Origin: Roseibium aggregatum
Lineage (GTDB): Bacteria > Pseudomonadota > Alphaproteobacteria > Rhizobiales > Stappiaceae
Reading direction: 5' to 3'
Assembly (NCBI RefSeq): GCF_017309185.1
Contig: NZ_JAEKJZ010000001.1
Location: 248,001 to 312,000 of the forward strand
DNA: 64,000 nucleotides
Numbering within the stretch: position 1 is the first letter of the stretch; each line of letters opens with the position of its first letter. Of the stretch, positions 1 through 8,952 are shown piece after piece. The notes under the pieces are model-generated. The model was given only the letters and a program-made list of their open reading frames with translations, was not told the origin of the DNA and did not search any database. Position numbers and translations under genes: made by a program.

Positions 1-372
1 CGAGACGACAACGCCCGCAACGCGGATCTGGTCGCCCGGCTTCTCAAGGAGAATCCGGAGCTTGCCGGGCTCTACAATATAGGTGCCGGCAACCGAGGAA
101 CCATCTCGGCGCTGAGCGCTTCCGGGCAGGCGGAGAGCGTCGTCGTCGTCGGCCATGAGCTTACGCCCTATACAAGGGAAGCGCTTCAGGCCGATGTGTT
201 CGACGCCGTGATCGCCCAGGATCCAGGCCATGAGATCCGCAGTGCCATCAGAGTGCTGAAAGCCCTGTGCGACGGCGTTCCGATCATCGACGGGCAGGAG
301 CGTATTGGCATCGACGTCTTTTTGAAGGACAATCTGCCTGCCGTGACCGACCGGCCAGACAGCACAGAGTAA
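1..372 (+). CDS. LacI-family transcriptional regulator, C-terminal part
   Basis: The reading frame is open from the first base to TAA at 370-372 and gives 123 residues. They match the C-terminal half of the periplasmic-binding-protein-like effector domain of LacI/GalR regulators: the LVARLLKENPELAGLYNIG stretch with the following GAGNRG, then VVVVGHELTPYTREAL, then a helix before IDVFLKDNLP. The N-terminal helix-turn-helix lies outside the window. The next gene, a GH43 glycosidase on the same strand 62 bases on, makes a sugar-responsive regulator of xylan or arabinan side-chain use plausible, but the effector cannot be read from this fragment. The family call is firm. The link to the glycosidase is inference. 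Confidence 0.85.
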   Translation, partial: RDDNARNADLVARLLKENPELAGLYNIGAGNRGTISALSASGQAESVVVVGHELTPYTREALQADVFDAVIAQDPGHEIRSAIRVLKALCDGVPIIDGQERIGIDVFLKDNLPAVTDRPDSTE

Positions 373-434
373 TTCCCGGCAACGACAACGAACAACGAGG
401 GGCGAACCTCTCGCGGGGATCTTCGGGAGGGAAA

Positions 435-2048
435 ATGACTAACGTACCTCAAAATATCGTCAATCCGATCCTGCCGGGCTTCAATCCGGATCCGTCCATC
501 TGCCGTGTCGGCGAGGACTATTACATCGCCACCTCGACCTTCGAATGGTTTCCGGGCGTGCAGATCCATCATTCGAAAGACCTCGGGAACTGGCGGCTGT
601 TGACCCGTCCGCTGACCCGTCCGGAACAGCTCGACATGCGCGGCAATCCGGACAGCTGTGGCATCTGGGCGCCGTGCCTGACCCATGCCGACGGGGTTTT
701 CTGGCTTGTCTACACCGACGTCAAACGCCATGACGGCTCGTTCAAGGATGCGCACAATTACCTCGTCACGGCGCCGGAGATCGAAGGTCCGTGGTCCGAT
801 CCGGTCTATGTCAATTCGACCGGCTTCGATCCATCTCTTTTCCATGACGACGACGGCCGCAAATGGTTTCTCAACATGATCTGGGACTACCGGGTCGGCT
901 ACCACTCGTTCCAGGGCATTCAGCTTCAGGAATATGATCCGGTTGCAAAAAGCCTGACGGGCCCGGCCCGGAACATCTTCAAGGGAACGGAACTGGGACT
1001 TACGGAAGCACCCCATCTCTACAAGCGCGACGGCTGGTACTATCTGCTCACCGCAGAGGGCGGCACCGCCTATGGCCACGCGGCGACGCTCGCGCGGGCA
1101 AGGCGGATCGGTGGCCCCTACGAGCTGCACCCGGACAAACATGTCGTCACCTCGCGCTTTTTTCCCGACAATCCGATCCAGCGCGCCGGCCATGGAGATC
1201 TCGTTGAAACCCAGAACGGAGAAACCTATCTGGTCCACCTGATGGGCCGCCCGCGTCCGGGGCAGAACCGCTGCCAGATGGGCCGGGAAACCGCGATCCA
1301 GAAATGCGTCTGGGGAGAAGACGGCTGGCTGCGCCTGGCAACGGGTGGCATGGAGCCGCAATCGGAGGTATCGGGTCCGGACCTGCCGTCCCATCCATTT
1401 GCGCAGGAGCCCGACCGGTACGATTTTGACGGACCGGATCTGCCGCTGCCGTTCCAGTGGCTGCGCACGCCTTATCCCGAGCGTTTGTATTCCCTGTCGG
1501 AGCGGCCCGGTCACCTGCGTCTCTTCGGGCGCGAATACGTCGGAAGTTTCTTCGAGCAGGCTTTGGTTGCGCGCCGCCAGACGGATTACGACTTCGAGGC
1601 GGAAACGCGAGTCGAATTTCAACCCGTGAGCATTCAGCAGGCGGCGGGGCTGATCGCCTATTACGGACGCTACCAGTTCTTCTTCCTTGCAGTCACCCTT
1701 CACGAGCAATTGGGGCGCGTGCTGACAATCCTGTCCTGTCCGGGCGATTATCCCGGTGGTTTCCTGGAGGCGCCGCTCGACCGGCCGGTCAGTCTGCCCG
1801 ATAGGGGAGCCGTGGCCATGAAGGTGACCGTCGAGGACATGGCCCTGCGGTTCTTCTACCGCGTGGAGGGGCTGGAAGACTGGCAGCGTATCGGCCCGGT
1901 CTTCGACGCAACGATTCTCGCCGACGAATCGGGCCGTGGGCCGCACTCGAATTTTACCGGCGCGTTCGTCGGGATGCACGCCATGGACGGGTCGGGAGCG
2001 GGGCAACCAGCCGACTTCGATTATTTTGGCTACCGAAATTTTACCTGA
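435..2048 (+). CDS. Glycoside hydrolase family 43 (beta-xylosidase / alpha-L-arabinofuranosidase type)
   Basis: A 537-residue protein with the five-bladed propeller layout of GH43. It opens with NPILPGFNPDPSICRVGEDY, which carries the catalytic base Asp. STGFDPSLFHDDDG (about residues 132-145) carries the pKa-modulating Asp, and GTELGLTEAPHLYKRDG (about 185-200) the catalytic Glu. The last 200 residues form a beta-sandwich domain typical of XynB-like enzymes. There is no signal peptide, so it probably acts in the cytoplasm on imported xylo- or arabino-oligosaccharides. The start at 435 is chosen over an in-frame ATG at 267 because GGGAGGG lies just upstream and the family N-terminus begins there; the 267 start would also overlap the regulator. 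Exact substrate is unknown. Confidence 0.9.
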   Translation: MTNVPQNIVNPILPGFNPDPSICRVGEDYYIATSTFEWFPGVQIHHSKDLGNWRLLTRPLTRPEQLDMRGNPDSCGIWAPCLTHADGVFWLVYTDVKRHDGSFKDAHNYLVTAPEIEGPWSDPVYVNSTGFDPSLFHDDDGRKWFLNMIWDYRVGYHSFQGIQLQEYDPVAKSLTGPARNIFKGTELGLTEAPHLYKRDGWYYLLTAEGGTAYGHAATLARARRIGGPYELHPDKHVVTSRFFPDNPIQRAGHGDLVETQNGETYLVHLMGRPRPGQNRCQMGRETAIQKCVWGEDGWLRLATGGMEPQSEVSGPDLPSHPFAQEPDRYDFDGPDLPLPFQWLRTPYPERLYSLSERPGHLRLFGREYVGSFFEQALVARRQTDYDFEAETRVEFQPVSIQQAAGLIAYYGRYQFFFLAVTLHEQLGRVLTILSCPGDYPGGFLEAPLDRPVSLPDRGAVAMKVTVEDMALRFFYRVEGLEDWQRIGPVFDATILADESGRGPHSNFTGAFVGMHAMDGSGAGQPADFDYFGYRNFT

Positions 2049-2100
2049 CGTTCCCTTTCGGCAGCTAATCGGCACGAAACGTCAAAAAGTTACGCAAAAT

Positions 2101-2120
2101 GGTCAAGAATTGCATTGACC
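2101..2120. promoter_or_regulatory. Perfect inverted repeat upstream of rirA
   Basis: GGTCAA and TTGACC arms separated by eight bases end 30 bases before the rirA start codon, in the right place for an operator. It does not fit the TGA-N9-TCA pattern of RirA sites (here the order is TCA-N10-TGA), so the binding protein is unknown. Autoregulation of rirA or control by another iron regulator would be reasonable guesses. Confidence 0.45.
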
Positions 2121-2150
2121 TTTCGCGACCGGCACCTCATATCTTATCGC

Positions 2151-2618
2151 ATGCGTTTGACACAACAGACCAACTATGCGGTGCGTGCGCTCATGTACTG
2201 CGCCGTCAACCCGGACAAGCCGAGCAAGGTCGCGGATATCGCGGCGAGCTTCGACATGTCCGAAACCCACCTCTTCAAGATCATGAAGGTTCTGGTCGAT
2301 GCCAATCTGATCAAGACCATTCGCGGTCGCAATGGAGGCGTCCTGCTGGCCCGGCCAGCGGAAGAGATCTCGGTGGGAGAGGTTGTTCGGGCCGCTGAGG
2401 AAAGCTTCCTTCTGGCGGAGTGTTTCGATTCCGGCCGCAAGGACTGCCCCTTGATCATGTCCTGCGGCTTCAACGGTCTTTTGCACGAAGCGCTTGAAGC
2501 GTTCATGGAAGTTCTGGACGCCAAGTCCATCGCGGATCTGTCCGAGGACCGCTTCGGAATGCGCGACCTGCTCAAGATCGAGGGCCCTGTCGAAGCCCCG
2601 ATGGCCGCCAGCGCCTGA
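2151..2618 (+). CDS. rirA: Rrf2-family iron-responsive regulator RirA
   Basis: A 155-residue Rrf2 protein. The N-terminus MRLTQQTNYAVRALMYCA and the recognition-helix region (ETHLFKIMKVL, then IRGRNGGV) closely match rhizobial RirA. The three cysteines that bind the iron-sulfur cluster in RirA are at positions 91, 99 and 105 (AECFDSGRKDCPLIMSCG), the RirA numbering. In Rhizobiales, RirA represses iron uptake genes when iron is plentiful. An in-frame ATG at 2115 would add 12 residues not seen in the family, so 2151 is preferred. The neighbouring hemP gene and its TGA-N9-TCA box fit this role. IscR and NsrR are the alternatives, but the cysteine spacing and N-terminus favour RirA. Confidence 0.9.
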   Translation: MRLTQQTNYAVRALMYCAVNPDKPSKVADIAASFDMSETHLFKIMKVLVDANLIKTIRGRNGGVLLARPAEEISVGEVVRAAEESFLLAECFDSGRKDCPLIMSCGFNGLLHEALEAFMEVLDAKSIADLSEDRFGMRDLLKIEGPVEAPMAASA

Positions 2619-2789
2619 TTTTCTGAAAAAAAAACCGCTGTAAACGGCCAAGGCGTCACCGCAATCTCGGTGCATGACGATCTACTGAAAGCTCTCGCCG
2701 TAATTCCGGACAGGATGCCGACAAGCGGCGTTGCGTGAGTCGGAATTCAGACGTCAGCGCGGGCGACAGCGATCCCTGGTTCTTTTATC

Positions 2790-2945
2790 TATTTGTTATG
2801 ATTTGAGGAATGAGTGCCTTCGGCGCTGATGATATCTGGCTTCCGGATCTGCGCTCGGGAGGCGCCTCACTTGTCCGGAATGAAGATTCAAGGGATAGCC
2901 GACAATCCGAAGCGCCGCCGCAAGGTTGGCGCTTTTTATTTTGTC
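2790..2945 (+). ncRNA. Possible small transcript with intrinsic terminator (unassigned)
   Basis: In the 611-base gap between rirA and hemP there is an extended -10 motif (TG-T-TATGAT, 2794-2802). It is followed by a hairpin with perfect arms TTCCGGA (2841-2847) and TCCGGAA (2874-2880). Then comes a terminator-like stem AGCGCC...GGCGCT followed by TTTTTATTTT (2911-2940). Together they could define an RNA of about 130 nucleotides. No good -35 box is seen, and no known RNA family was recognised. A short ORF beginning ATGAGTGCC at 2810 has GAGGA directly against the start codon and runs through the terminator, so it is not favoured. Confidence 0.35.
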
Positions 2946-3109
2946 TTTCGCGTCAGGAAAGGCCGGGCTGGCTAGCCGCTGAGGGAGAGGAGAGGGCGGT
3001 TGGCTTGCCTGGCATTTGGCACCCTGACGGATCAGGGGTCCTGACGCACCGGAATCAGAGGACGCGATTTCCAATTCCGTTTCGATCAGGCATTGCCTTG
3101 ATAGGAAAA

Positions 3110-3128
3110 CTTGAGTATGAGTGTCAAG
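3110..3128. promoter_or_regulatory. Candidate RirA (IRO-type) box upstream of hemP
   Basis: CTTGAGTATGAGTGTCAAG has complementary ends CTTGA/TCAAG and contains TGA (3112-3114), nine bases, then TCA (3124-3126). This is the TGA-N9-TCA core reported for RirA-responsive iron operators in Rhizobiales. It lies about 100 bases before hemP, a heme/iron uptake gene often under iron control, with rirA itself next door. Assignment to RirA rests on motif and context only. Confidence 0.6.
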
Positions 3129-3137
3129 TATAAAGTT

Positions 3138-3150
3138 GAGTAAATTACTC
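3138..3150. promoter_or_regulatory. Second palindrome in the hemP promoter region
   Basis: GAGTAA and TTACTC are perfect 6-base arms around a single A, ten bases after the candidate IRO box. It may be a second regulator site (Irr- or Fur-like proteins bind short AT-rich palindromes) or the other half of a composite operator. No consensus was matched exactly. Confidence 0.4.
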
Positions 3151-3229
3151 CACTTTTTAATCGTTCAAAACTAGCCGTCCCGGAACACGCCTCCGGGACA
3201 GTCACTCAGGCCAAGGACCGATTGCGCGC

Positions 3230-3445
3230 ATGACACCGTTAGCCAACCGCCAGAAGCGTCGTCTCACTCTCGCCCCCGCCGTTCGCAGCCGGAACAGTTG
3301 TGCCGACAGGTCGGCAGCGGAGCAAAAGACCGAATTCGATTCCCGGGAATTGTTCAGTGGCCTGAAGCAGATCAATATCCTCCACAACGAGGAAACCTAC
3401 CGCCTGTCCATCACCAAACAGGGCAAGCTGATTCTGACGAAGTGA
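3230..3445 (+). CDS. hemP: Hemin uptake protein HemP
   Basis: A 71-residue protein whose last 30 residues, SRELFSGLKQINILHNEETY then RLSITKQGKLILTK, match the HemP/HmuP core: Ser-Arg-Leu-Phe, the ILHN.E.YRL strand, and the terminal GKLILTK. HemP/HmuP is a small cytoplasmic protein found in heme-uptake loci, and in some alpha- and betaproteobacteria it activates the outer membrane heme receptor gene. No receptor or hmuTUV genes are adjacent here. The start at 3230 is the only sensible in-frame ATG; AAGGA lies 12 bases upstream, slightly far for a ribosome binding site. Iron control is suggested by the palindromes at 3110-3150. Confidence 0.85.
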   Translation: MTPLANRQKRRLTLAPAVRSRNSCADRSAAEQKTEFDSRELFSGLKQINILHNEETYRLSITKQGKLILTK

Positions 3446-3463
3446 GTTCCGTCCCCGCGGGCA

Positions 3464-3503
3464 GAAGGGGCATGAACAGGTTCTGCTGACCGCATGCCCC
3501 TTC
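3464..3503. terminator. Perfect 11-bp hairpin between hemP and the cyclase gene
   Basis: Arms GAAGGGGCATG (3464-3474) and CATGCCCCTTC (3493-3503) enclose an 18-base loop in the space between two convergent genes. No T-tract follows on either strand, so it is not a classical intrinsic terminator. It could still protect 3' ends or help rho-dependent termination from both sides. Confidence 0.4.
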
Positions 3504-3535
3504 GGCGGATGGACTGCCGTCGGCGTCGCCTGGCA

Positions 3536-4819
3536 TCAGGCGGAAAATATCGCGACGGGCTTGCCGACGCCGCGCAGGGCGTGTTCGCCCATGGCGTTCA
3601 GGCCGGTTTGCAGGTCGCTGGACAGGACGTCGCGCACCGGTTCGGTCAGGAGAAGTTCCCGGCCGAGCGATTTGCACAAGGATTCCACCCGGCTCGTTTC
3701 GTTGACGGCGCGCCCGATCACGGTGAAGTCGAGCCGTTCCTCCCCGCCGACATTGCCGAAAAAGACCTCTCCCCGATGAAGCCCGATGCCGATCTTGAGC
3801 GGCCGCCAGTAGGACGGCTCCGGCAGGTCCGCAGGCGGAGTTTCGTTCAGGCCGGCAATGGCGGCGAGTGCCGCTCTGGCCGCCTTGACCGCCGCGGCGG
3901 CGGCAGCGCCTTCGCCAAGGTTGTGCTGATCGAAGACGGCGAGGATGCCATCGCCCATGAATTTCAGAATGTCCCCGCCGTGGTCGAGAACGGCGGTTGA
4001 GACCCGGTCGAAATAGGCATTCAGGATCGCGGTGACCTCCGGGCCGCTGAGCCGGTCGGCCAGTTGCGTGTAGCCGCGCATGTCGCTCATGAAGACGACT
4101 GCCTCGATCGCTTCCCCGTCGCCGCGTCTGATGTCCCCGTCCAGGACCCTCCGGCCCGCGATCGGGCCGAGATAGGTGTCGGCGACATTTCTGGCGATCC
4201 GTTTCACGATGTGCCGCTCGACATGAAGCGCCAGCAGATCGATCACGCCCCGGATGCGTTCTTTCGTGTCGGGAGAAAACCCGCCGGCCTGGGTGGTGGC
4301 GAGCGTCATGGCGTTATAGTTGGTCCCGGCTGCGCTGAGCGGCCAGGCGACATAGCTGGTAAAGCCTTCGTCGGCGAGCTCACGCATCAGCGGCGCTGAA
4401 TTGGCGCCGTCCTCAGTTTCCAGGTTCACCTTGATGGTCTGCCCTTCCGTCATCACGTTGAAGAGCGGGTTGCGCCTGAAGGCCTCCTGATCGATTGCTC
4501 CGGCGTCGGCCGCGATCTCATCGCAGATTTCATCCCTGGCGCTCCAGAACCAGGAAAACCCGATGACGCGCGGGTGGAGCGTACCGAAGTGGAGGGTCGC
4601 GCGGTCTATGTCGAGGCCCGCCGCCTTGCAGCGCCAGCAGAACTCCTCAAACATCAAAAGAACATCGTCGATCCTTGTCGCCTGGTGCAAAAGCCAGTCG
4701 TGGAGGTCCGCAAGGCTCTGCTCTTGGGGCGCGCAGACCGGTCCCCTGCGCGACCGGTTGATCAGATAGACATGAGGCGCATAAATACGCGGGGCGGGGT
4801 CAAGCACATGTCTGGTCAT
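3536..4819 (-). CDS. Class III adenylate/guanylate cyclase with N-terminal sensor-like region
   Basis: A 427-residue soluble protein. The C-terminal part (about 235-427) is a class III nucleotide cyclase domain. Both metal-binding aspartates are present (VVFMSDMRGYT and ILKFMGDGILAVF). So are the Lys of ILKFMGD and the Asp of LDFTVIG that select adenine, and the Asn/Arg of AVNETSRVE. It should therefore be active and probably make cAMP. The first 230 residues show no transmembrane segment and resemble the GAF-like region found in related alphaproteobacterial cyclases. The gene begins 101 bases after betB on the same strand and could be read through from the bet operon, which would link cAMP to choline use. 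That link is inference. Confidence 0.85.
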   Translation of the reverse strand: MTRHVLDPAPRIYAPHVYLINRSRRGPVCAPQEQSLADLHDWLLHQATRIDDVLLMFEEFCWRCKAAGLDIDRATLHFGTLHPRVIGFSWFWSARDEICDEIAADAGAIDQEAFRRNPLFNVMTEGQTIKVNLETEDGANSAPLMRELADEGFTSYVAWPLSAAGTNYNAMTLATTQAGGFSPDTKERIRGVIDLLALHVERHIVKRIARNVADTYLGPIAGRRVLDGDIRRGDGEAIEAVVFMSDMRGYTQLADRLSGPEVTAILNAYFDRVSTAVLDHGGDILKFMGDGILAVFDQHNLGEGAAAAAAVKAARAALAAIAGLNETPPADLPEPSYWRPLKIGIGLHRGEVFFGNVGGEERLDFTVIGRAVNETSRVESLCKSLGRELLLTEPVRDVLSSDLQTGLNAMGEHALRGVGKPVAIFSA

Positions 4820-4920
4820 GCGGTCTCCGAGCGGATTGGGTCAACCGGTATCTTGGTGCCGCACTTTAGCAGTTCAACGCCTTTGAAGGGCGAATTCCGG
4901 GGGAGGGGCTGGAGAGGCGC

Positions 4921-6384
4921 CTAGAACGCCGCCTCGACGCCGCCCATTTCCACGTAAACGCTCTTGATTTGACTGTAATACTCGATCGCCGCATGGCCGT
5001 TCTCGCGGCCGATACCGGACTTCTTGTAGCCGCCGAAAGGCATTTCGATGGGAGTCAGATTGTAGGTGTTGATCCAGCAGGTGCCGGCCTGAAGCTGGCC
5101 GATCACCCGATAGGCGCGCTGGATGTCCTTTGTGAAGACGCCGGCCGCCAGACCGAAGTCCGTATCGTTCGCCCGGCCGATCACGTGATCCTCATCGGTA
5201 AAATCGAGGACACTCAGGACGGGGCCGAAAATCTCCTCCCGGGCGATGGTCATGCCGTCGGTGACGTCGGCAAAGACGGTCGGCTGTACGAAATAGCCGT
5301 CTGGAAAACTGTCGACGGAGGCCGCGCCGCCGCCGCAGACGAGACGCGCGCCTTCCTGCTGGCCGATCTCCATGTAGTGCAGGACCTTGTCGAGCTGCTG
5401 CCTGGAAACGAGCGGGCCGATATTCGTCGCCTCGTCCAGAGGGTCGCCGAGTACGGCGGTCCTGGTGCGTTCGGCGAGACGGGACAGGAACGCTTCCTTA
5501 ATGTCCGTATGGACGAAAACGCGCGTGCCGTTGGAACAGATCTGGCCGGTAGAATAGAAATTGGCGTTGATCGCGGCGGAAACCGCATTTTCGATGTCGG
5601 CGTCGTCGAAAACGATCAGCGGTGATTTGCCGCCGAGTTCGAGCGTCGTCTTCTTCAGGTGTTCGCCGGCAAGCGCGGCCACCTTCGCGCCCGTCGGCAC
5701 GGATCCGGTCAGGGAGACCTTCGCGACATCGGGATGCGCCACCAGTCTGGCGCCGACGTCGCCGAAGCCCTGGAGAACGTTGAAGACTCCGTCCGGCAGC
5801 CCCGCCTCAGTGAAGGCTTCCGCCAGTTTCAGCGCACTTAACGGCGTGATTTCGGACGGCTTGAAGATCATGGCGTTGCCGCAGGCAAGGGCGGGTGCCG
5901 ACTTCCAGCACGCGATCTGGATCGGGTAGTTCCAGGCGCCGATGCCGAAGCAGATGCCGAGCGGTTCGCGCTTCGTGTAGGCAAAGGAGCCGCCGAGATC
6001 GATGTGCTCGCCGGTCAGCGTTGCCGCAAGATTGCCGAAATACTCCAGGCAGTCGGCACCGGATGCCGCGTCGGCGACCAGCGTTTCCTGCAGGGGCTTG
6101 CCGGTGTCGAGCGTTTCCAGCACGGACAGCTCGCGGTTTCTGGCGCGCAGGATCTCCGCTGTTCTGCACAGCACCCGCCCCCGCTCCGCAGGGGGCGTTG
6201 CAGCCCAGATCTTTTGTCCCGTTTTCGCGCTTTCGATGGCCGCTTCGATCACGCCGTCGTCGGCCGCCTGAATTTGGGCGATAACTTCCCCGGTCGCGGG
6301 GTAAAGCGAGTCGAACGGCGTGCCGCTCTGGCTCTCCCTGTAAGAGCCGCCGATATAATGCGAGGCTTCGGGTTGGGCGCGCAT
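4921..6384 (-). CDS. betB: Betaine aldehyde dehydrogenase
   Basis: A 487-residue NAD(P)-dependent aldehyde dehydrogenase that oxidises betaine aldehyde to glycine betaine. Visible motifs are [20 protein letters not shown] (cofactor and substrate channel), the catalytic Glu in [10 protein letters not shown], the catalytic Cys in [16 protein letters not shown], and [13 protein letters not shown], all in ALDH order. The C-terminal [20 protein letters not shown] is typical of BetB rather than other ALDHs. It follows betA after 45 bases, and the betI-betA-betB order makes the identity secure. The full length is normal for the family. Confidence 0.95.
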   Translation of the reverse strand: MRAQPEASHYIGGSYRESQSGTPFDSLYPATGEVIAQIQAADDGVIEAAIESAKTGQKIWAATPPAERGRVLCRTAEILRARNRELSVLETLDTGKPLQETLVADAASGADCLEYFGNLAATLTGEHIDLGGSFAYTKREPLGICFGIGAWNYPIQIACWKSAPALACGNAMIFKPSEITPLSALKLAEAFTEAGLPDGVFNVLQGFGDVGARLVAHPDVAKVSLTGSVPTGAKVAALAGEHLKKTTLELGGKSPLIVFDDADIENAVSAAINANFYSTGQICSNGTRVFVHTDIKEAFLSRLAERTRTAVLGDPLDEATNIGPLVSRQQLDKVLHYMEIGQQEGARLVCGGGAASVDSFPDGYFVQPTVFADVTDGMTIAREEIFGPVLSVLDFTDEDHVIGRANDTDFGLAAGVFTKDIQRAYRVIGQLQAGTCWINTYNLTPIEMPFGGYKKSGIGRENGHAAIEYYSQIKSVYVEMGGVEAAF

Positions 6385-6429
6385 GGGTTTCGCTCCAGTC
6401 GAGTGTCTGTCCGAGTTTTCAATAAGCGC

Positions 6430-8088
6430 CTAGCGCTGGCTGGTTTCCCAGTCCGGATGAATCCAGGGCTCCTGGTTGGAGGCGGGCAGCGGGGCCTTGC
6501 CGAGAATATGGTCGGAGGCCTTTTCGCCGACCATGATCGACGGCCCATTCAGGTTGCCGTTGGTAATTTGCGGGAAAATCGAGCTGTCCGCCACCCTGAG
6601 ACCGTCGACGCCGATCACGCGGCACTCGGGATCGACGACGGCCATCGGATCGTCCGCCGCGCCCATCCGGCAGGTGCCGCACGGGTGGTAGGCGCTCTCC
6701 ACGTGTTCGCGGATGAAGTCGTTCAGGGCGTCGTCGCTGATCGCATGCGCGCCCGGCTGGATTTCCTTGCCCCGGTAGGGCGTGAAGGCATCCTGGCCGA
6801 AAATCTCGCGCGTCAGCCGGATCGAGATGCGGAAATCCTCCCAGTCGTCCTCGTGGGACATGTAGTTGAAGAGGATCGACGGCTTCTCTCTCGGGTCGCC
6901 GGACCTCAGGGAAACCCGTCCCCGCGACCTGGAGCGCATCGGGCCGACATGGGCCTGGAATCCGTGCCCCTCGGCCGCTGCCTTGCCATCGTAGCGCACG
7001 GCGAAGGGCATGAAATGGTATTGGATATCGGGATACTTGACGCCCGCCTTGGACCGGATGAAGGCGCAGCTTTCGAAGTGGTTCGAAGCACCGAGACCCG
7101 TTTTCAGGAACAGCCACTGCGCGCCGATCACCGCCTTGGAAAGGAGGTTCCAGTGCTTGTAGAGCGTGATCGGCTGGGTGGAGGCCTGTTGCAGATAAAG
7201 TTCCAGATGGTCCTGCAGGTTGGCGCCGACACCGGGGCGGTCCGCGACCACGTCGATCCCTTTTTCTTTCAGATGCTCGGACGGACCGATTCCGGAAAGC
7301 AGGAGGATCTTGGGCGAATTGATCGATGAGGCAGCCAGGATCACCTCGCGATCCGCCCTGGCCTGCCTCACTGTGCCGCCGGTCTCGTATTCGACACCGA
7401 CGGCGCGCTTGTCCTCCATCAGGACCTTGCGGACCATCGCGCCCTTGACCAGGGTCAGGTTCTTGCGTTTCAGGGCGGGTTTCAGGTAGGCGTTCGCGGC
7501 CGACCACCGGCGGCCCCGGTGGACCGTCATTTCCATGTCGGCGAAGCCTTCCTGGCGCTCGCCGTTATAGTCGACGGTGACGCCATAACCGGCCTGTTGC
7601 CCCGCCTCCTTGAAAGCCTCGTAGAGCGGGTTCCACTTGGTGCCGCGCTGTACGTGCAAGGGGCCGTCGGTGCCGCGCCAGCCGGACTGGCCGCCATGGC
7701 TCGTTTCCAGTCGCTTGTAATAGGGCAGCACATGCCGGTAGCCCCAGCCGGCCGCGCCCATGTCTTCCCAGGTGTCGAAATCGCAGGCATGGCCGCGCAC
7801 ATAGACCATCCCGTTGATGGACGAGGAGCCGCCGATCACCTTGCCGCGCGGCGTCGCCAGCCGCCGGCCGCCCAGATGCGGCTCGGGCTCCGACTCGAAG
7901 CCCCAGTCGTAAAGCGGCATGTTCATCGGGTAGGAGAGGGCGGCGGGCATCTGGATGAACGGTCCGGCGTCGGTGCCGCCGAATTCCAGAACCAGCACCC
8001 GGTTGCGGGGATCTTCCGACAGCCGGGAGGCCATGGCGCAGCCGGCGGACCCGGCTCCGACGATAATGAAATCGAACTGATCGCTCAT
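6430..8088 (-). CDS. betA: Choline dehydrogenase
   Basis: A 552-residue FAD-dependent GMC oxidoreductase that oxidises choline to betaine aldehyde, usually at the membrane surface. The N-terminus [19 protein letters not shown] is the Rossmann FAD site. [20 protein letters not shown] is GMC signature 1 and [20 protein letters not shown] signature 2. The C-terminal HPCGTCRMG and [14 protein letters not shown] carry the catalytic His and Asn. The start at 8088 (MSDQFDF) is preferred to 8145 because the family begins there and the longer form would overlap betI. It lies 19 bases after betI. Confidence 0.95.
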   Translation of the reverse strand: MSDQFDFIIVGAGSAGCAMASRLSEDPRNRVLVLEFGGTDAGPFIQMPAALSYPMNMPLYDWGFESEPEPHLGGRRLATPRGKVIGGSSSINGMVYVRGHACDFDTWEDMGAAGWGYRHVLPYYKRLETSHGGQSGWRGTDGPLHVQRGTKWNPLYEAFKEAGQQAGYGVTVDYNGERQEGFADMEMTVHRGRRWSAANAYLKPALKRKNLTLVKGAMVRKVLMEDKRAVGVEYETGGTVRQARADREVILAASSINSPKILLLSGIGPSEHLKEKGIDVVADRPGVGANLQDHLELYLQQASTQPITLYKHWNLLSKAVIGAQWLFLKTGLGASNHFESCAFIRSKAGVKYPDIQYHFMPFAVRYDGKAAAEGHGFQAHVGPMRSRSRGRVSLRSGDPREKPSILFNYMSHEDDWEDFRISIRLTREIFGQDAFTPYRGKEIQPGAHAISDDALNDFIREHVESAYHPCGTCRMGAADDPMAVVDPECRVIGVDGLRVADSSIFPQITNGNLNGPSIMVGEKASDHILGKAPLPASNQEPWIHPDWETSQR

Positions 8089-8107
8089 CTGATGACAGTG
8101 CCCCGGG

Positions 8108-8698
8108 TTATTGCGCCTTGTGCGCGGCAATCTGGGTTTCGACATAGTCCTCGACCATGGCGATCGCGGCCTGGCGGTCGGTGTGGGTGTCGCTCAGGGC
8201 CTGCCGGATCCAGACGCCGTCGATCATTGAGGCGGTGCCTTCCGCCACATGGCGGGCCTTGTCCCGCGGCATGAAGGCCTTCAGGTTATGGGTCAGGTTG
8301 GAGGCCAGGCGCGCGGCATAGATGCTGAGCAGGCGCTTGTTGCTCTCCGTGGTCCTTGACTGGACGTAGAAGGCAAGCCAGGCAGCAATGACCGCCGGCC
8401 GGAACTGATCGACCGCGAAGTTGCCCTCGATGATGGCCGTAATGCGCTCCCTTGGCGTTTCGGCCCGGGCGAGCCCTTCGCGGATCGCACGGCCCAATTC
8501 GTTCAGCAGATGGCGCATCGTTGCGGCCAGGAGCTGGTCCTTGGAACCGAAATAGTGATGCACCAGACCGCCGGACACGCCGGCGCGCTTGGCGATCTGC
8601 GCCATGGTGACATCGCTGTATCCGCTTTCGTGAATCGCATCGACCGTCGCAGAAATGAGACTGCGCCGCCGCTCCGCTTCCATTCCGACTTTGGGCAC
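8108..8698 (-). CDS. betI: TetR-family repressor BetI
   Basis: A 196-residue TetR protein. Residues 8-55 form the helix-turn-helix ([20 protein letters not shown], then [20 protein letters not shown]). The C-terminal domain carries BetI features such as [20 protein letters not shown] and the [13 protein letters not shown] helix that forms the choline pocket. BetI represses bet genes and choline transport and is released by choline. It is first in betI-betA-betB, and 48 bases upstream lies a perfect long palindrome between it and choX, as expected for control of both divergent units. Confidence 0.95.
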   Translation of the reverse strand: MPKVGMEAERRRSLISATVDAIHESGYSDVTMAQIAKRAGVSGGLVHHYFGSKDQLLAATMRHLLNELGRAIREGLARAETPRERITAIIEGNFAVDQFRPAVIAAWLAFYVQSRTTESNKRLLSIYAARLASNLTHNLKAFMPRDKARHVAEGTASMIDGVWIRQALSDTHTDRQAAIAMVEDYVETQIAAHKAQ

Positions 8699-8746
8699 TG
8701 CGGCCTCCCGTTCTCCGGGCTCAATTCGCCTCGAACATCAGTCATA

Positions 8747-8772
8747 TTATTGATTGATCAGTCAATCAATAA
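8747..8772. promoter_or_regulatory. BetI operator
   Basis: Two perfect 11-base arms, TTATTGATTGA and TCAATCAATAA, flank TCAG in the divergent betI/choX region. The repeated ATTGA/TCAAT units are characteristic of BetI sites in alpha- and gammaproteobacteria. Its place between betI and choX suggests that one operator controls both oxidation and uptake of choline. Confidence 0.85.
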
Positions 8773-8952
8773 AAACTTGCAAATCTCCCGCAGCGATGTT
8801 TGGATTAGGTCAAATCGCCATTTTGTCGCACGGTCCGAAAGGCGAACTGCGGCGCCGGACAGGGCAAAGGTCCTGGCCATCGGCGAACAAGGGGTTGAGC
8901 GATCCGGCCTCTTGCCGCAAACAATAACAGACTTTCCATAGGAGGTACTTGA

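Noticed and set aside
186..2075. Long minus-strand frame (629 codons) opposite the GH43 gene
   Set aside because: It is antisense to a well-supported GH43 gene and shows no family motif; long antisense frames are common in GC-rich DNA.
2810..3133. 107-codon frame upstream of hemP
   Set aside because: The ribosome binding site touches the start codon, the frame runs through an apparent terminator and the candidate iron box, and no family similarity is seen.
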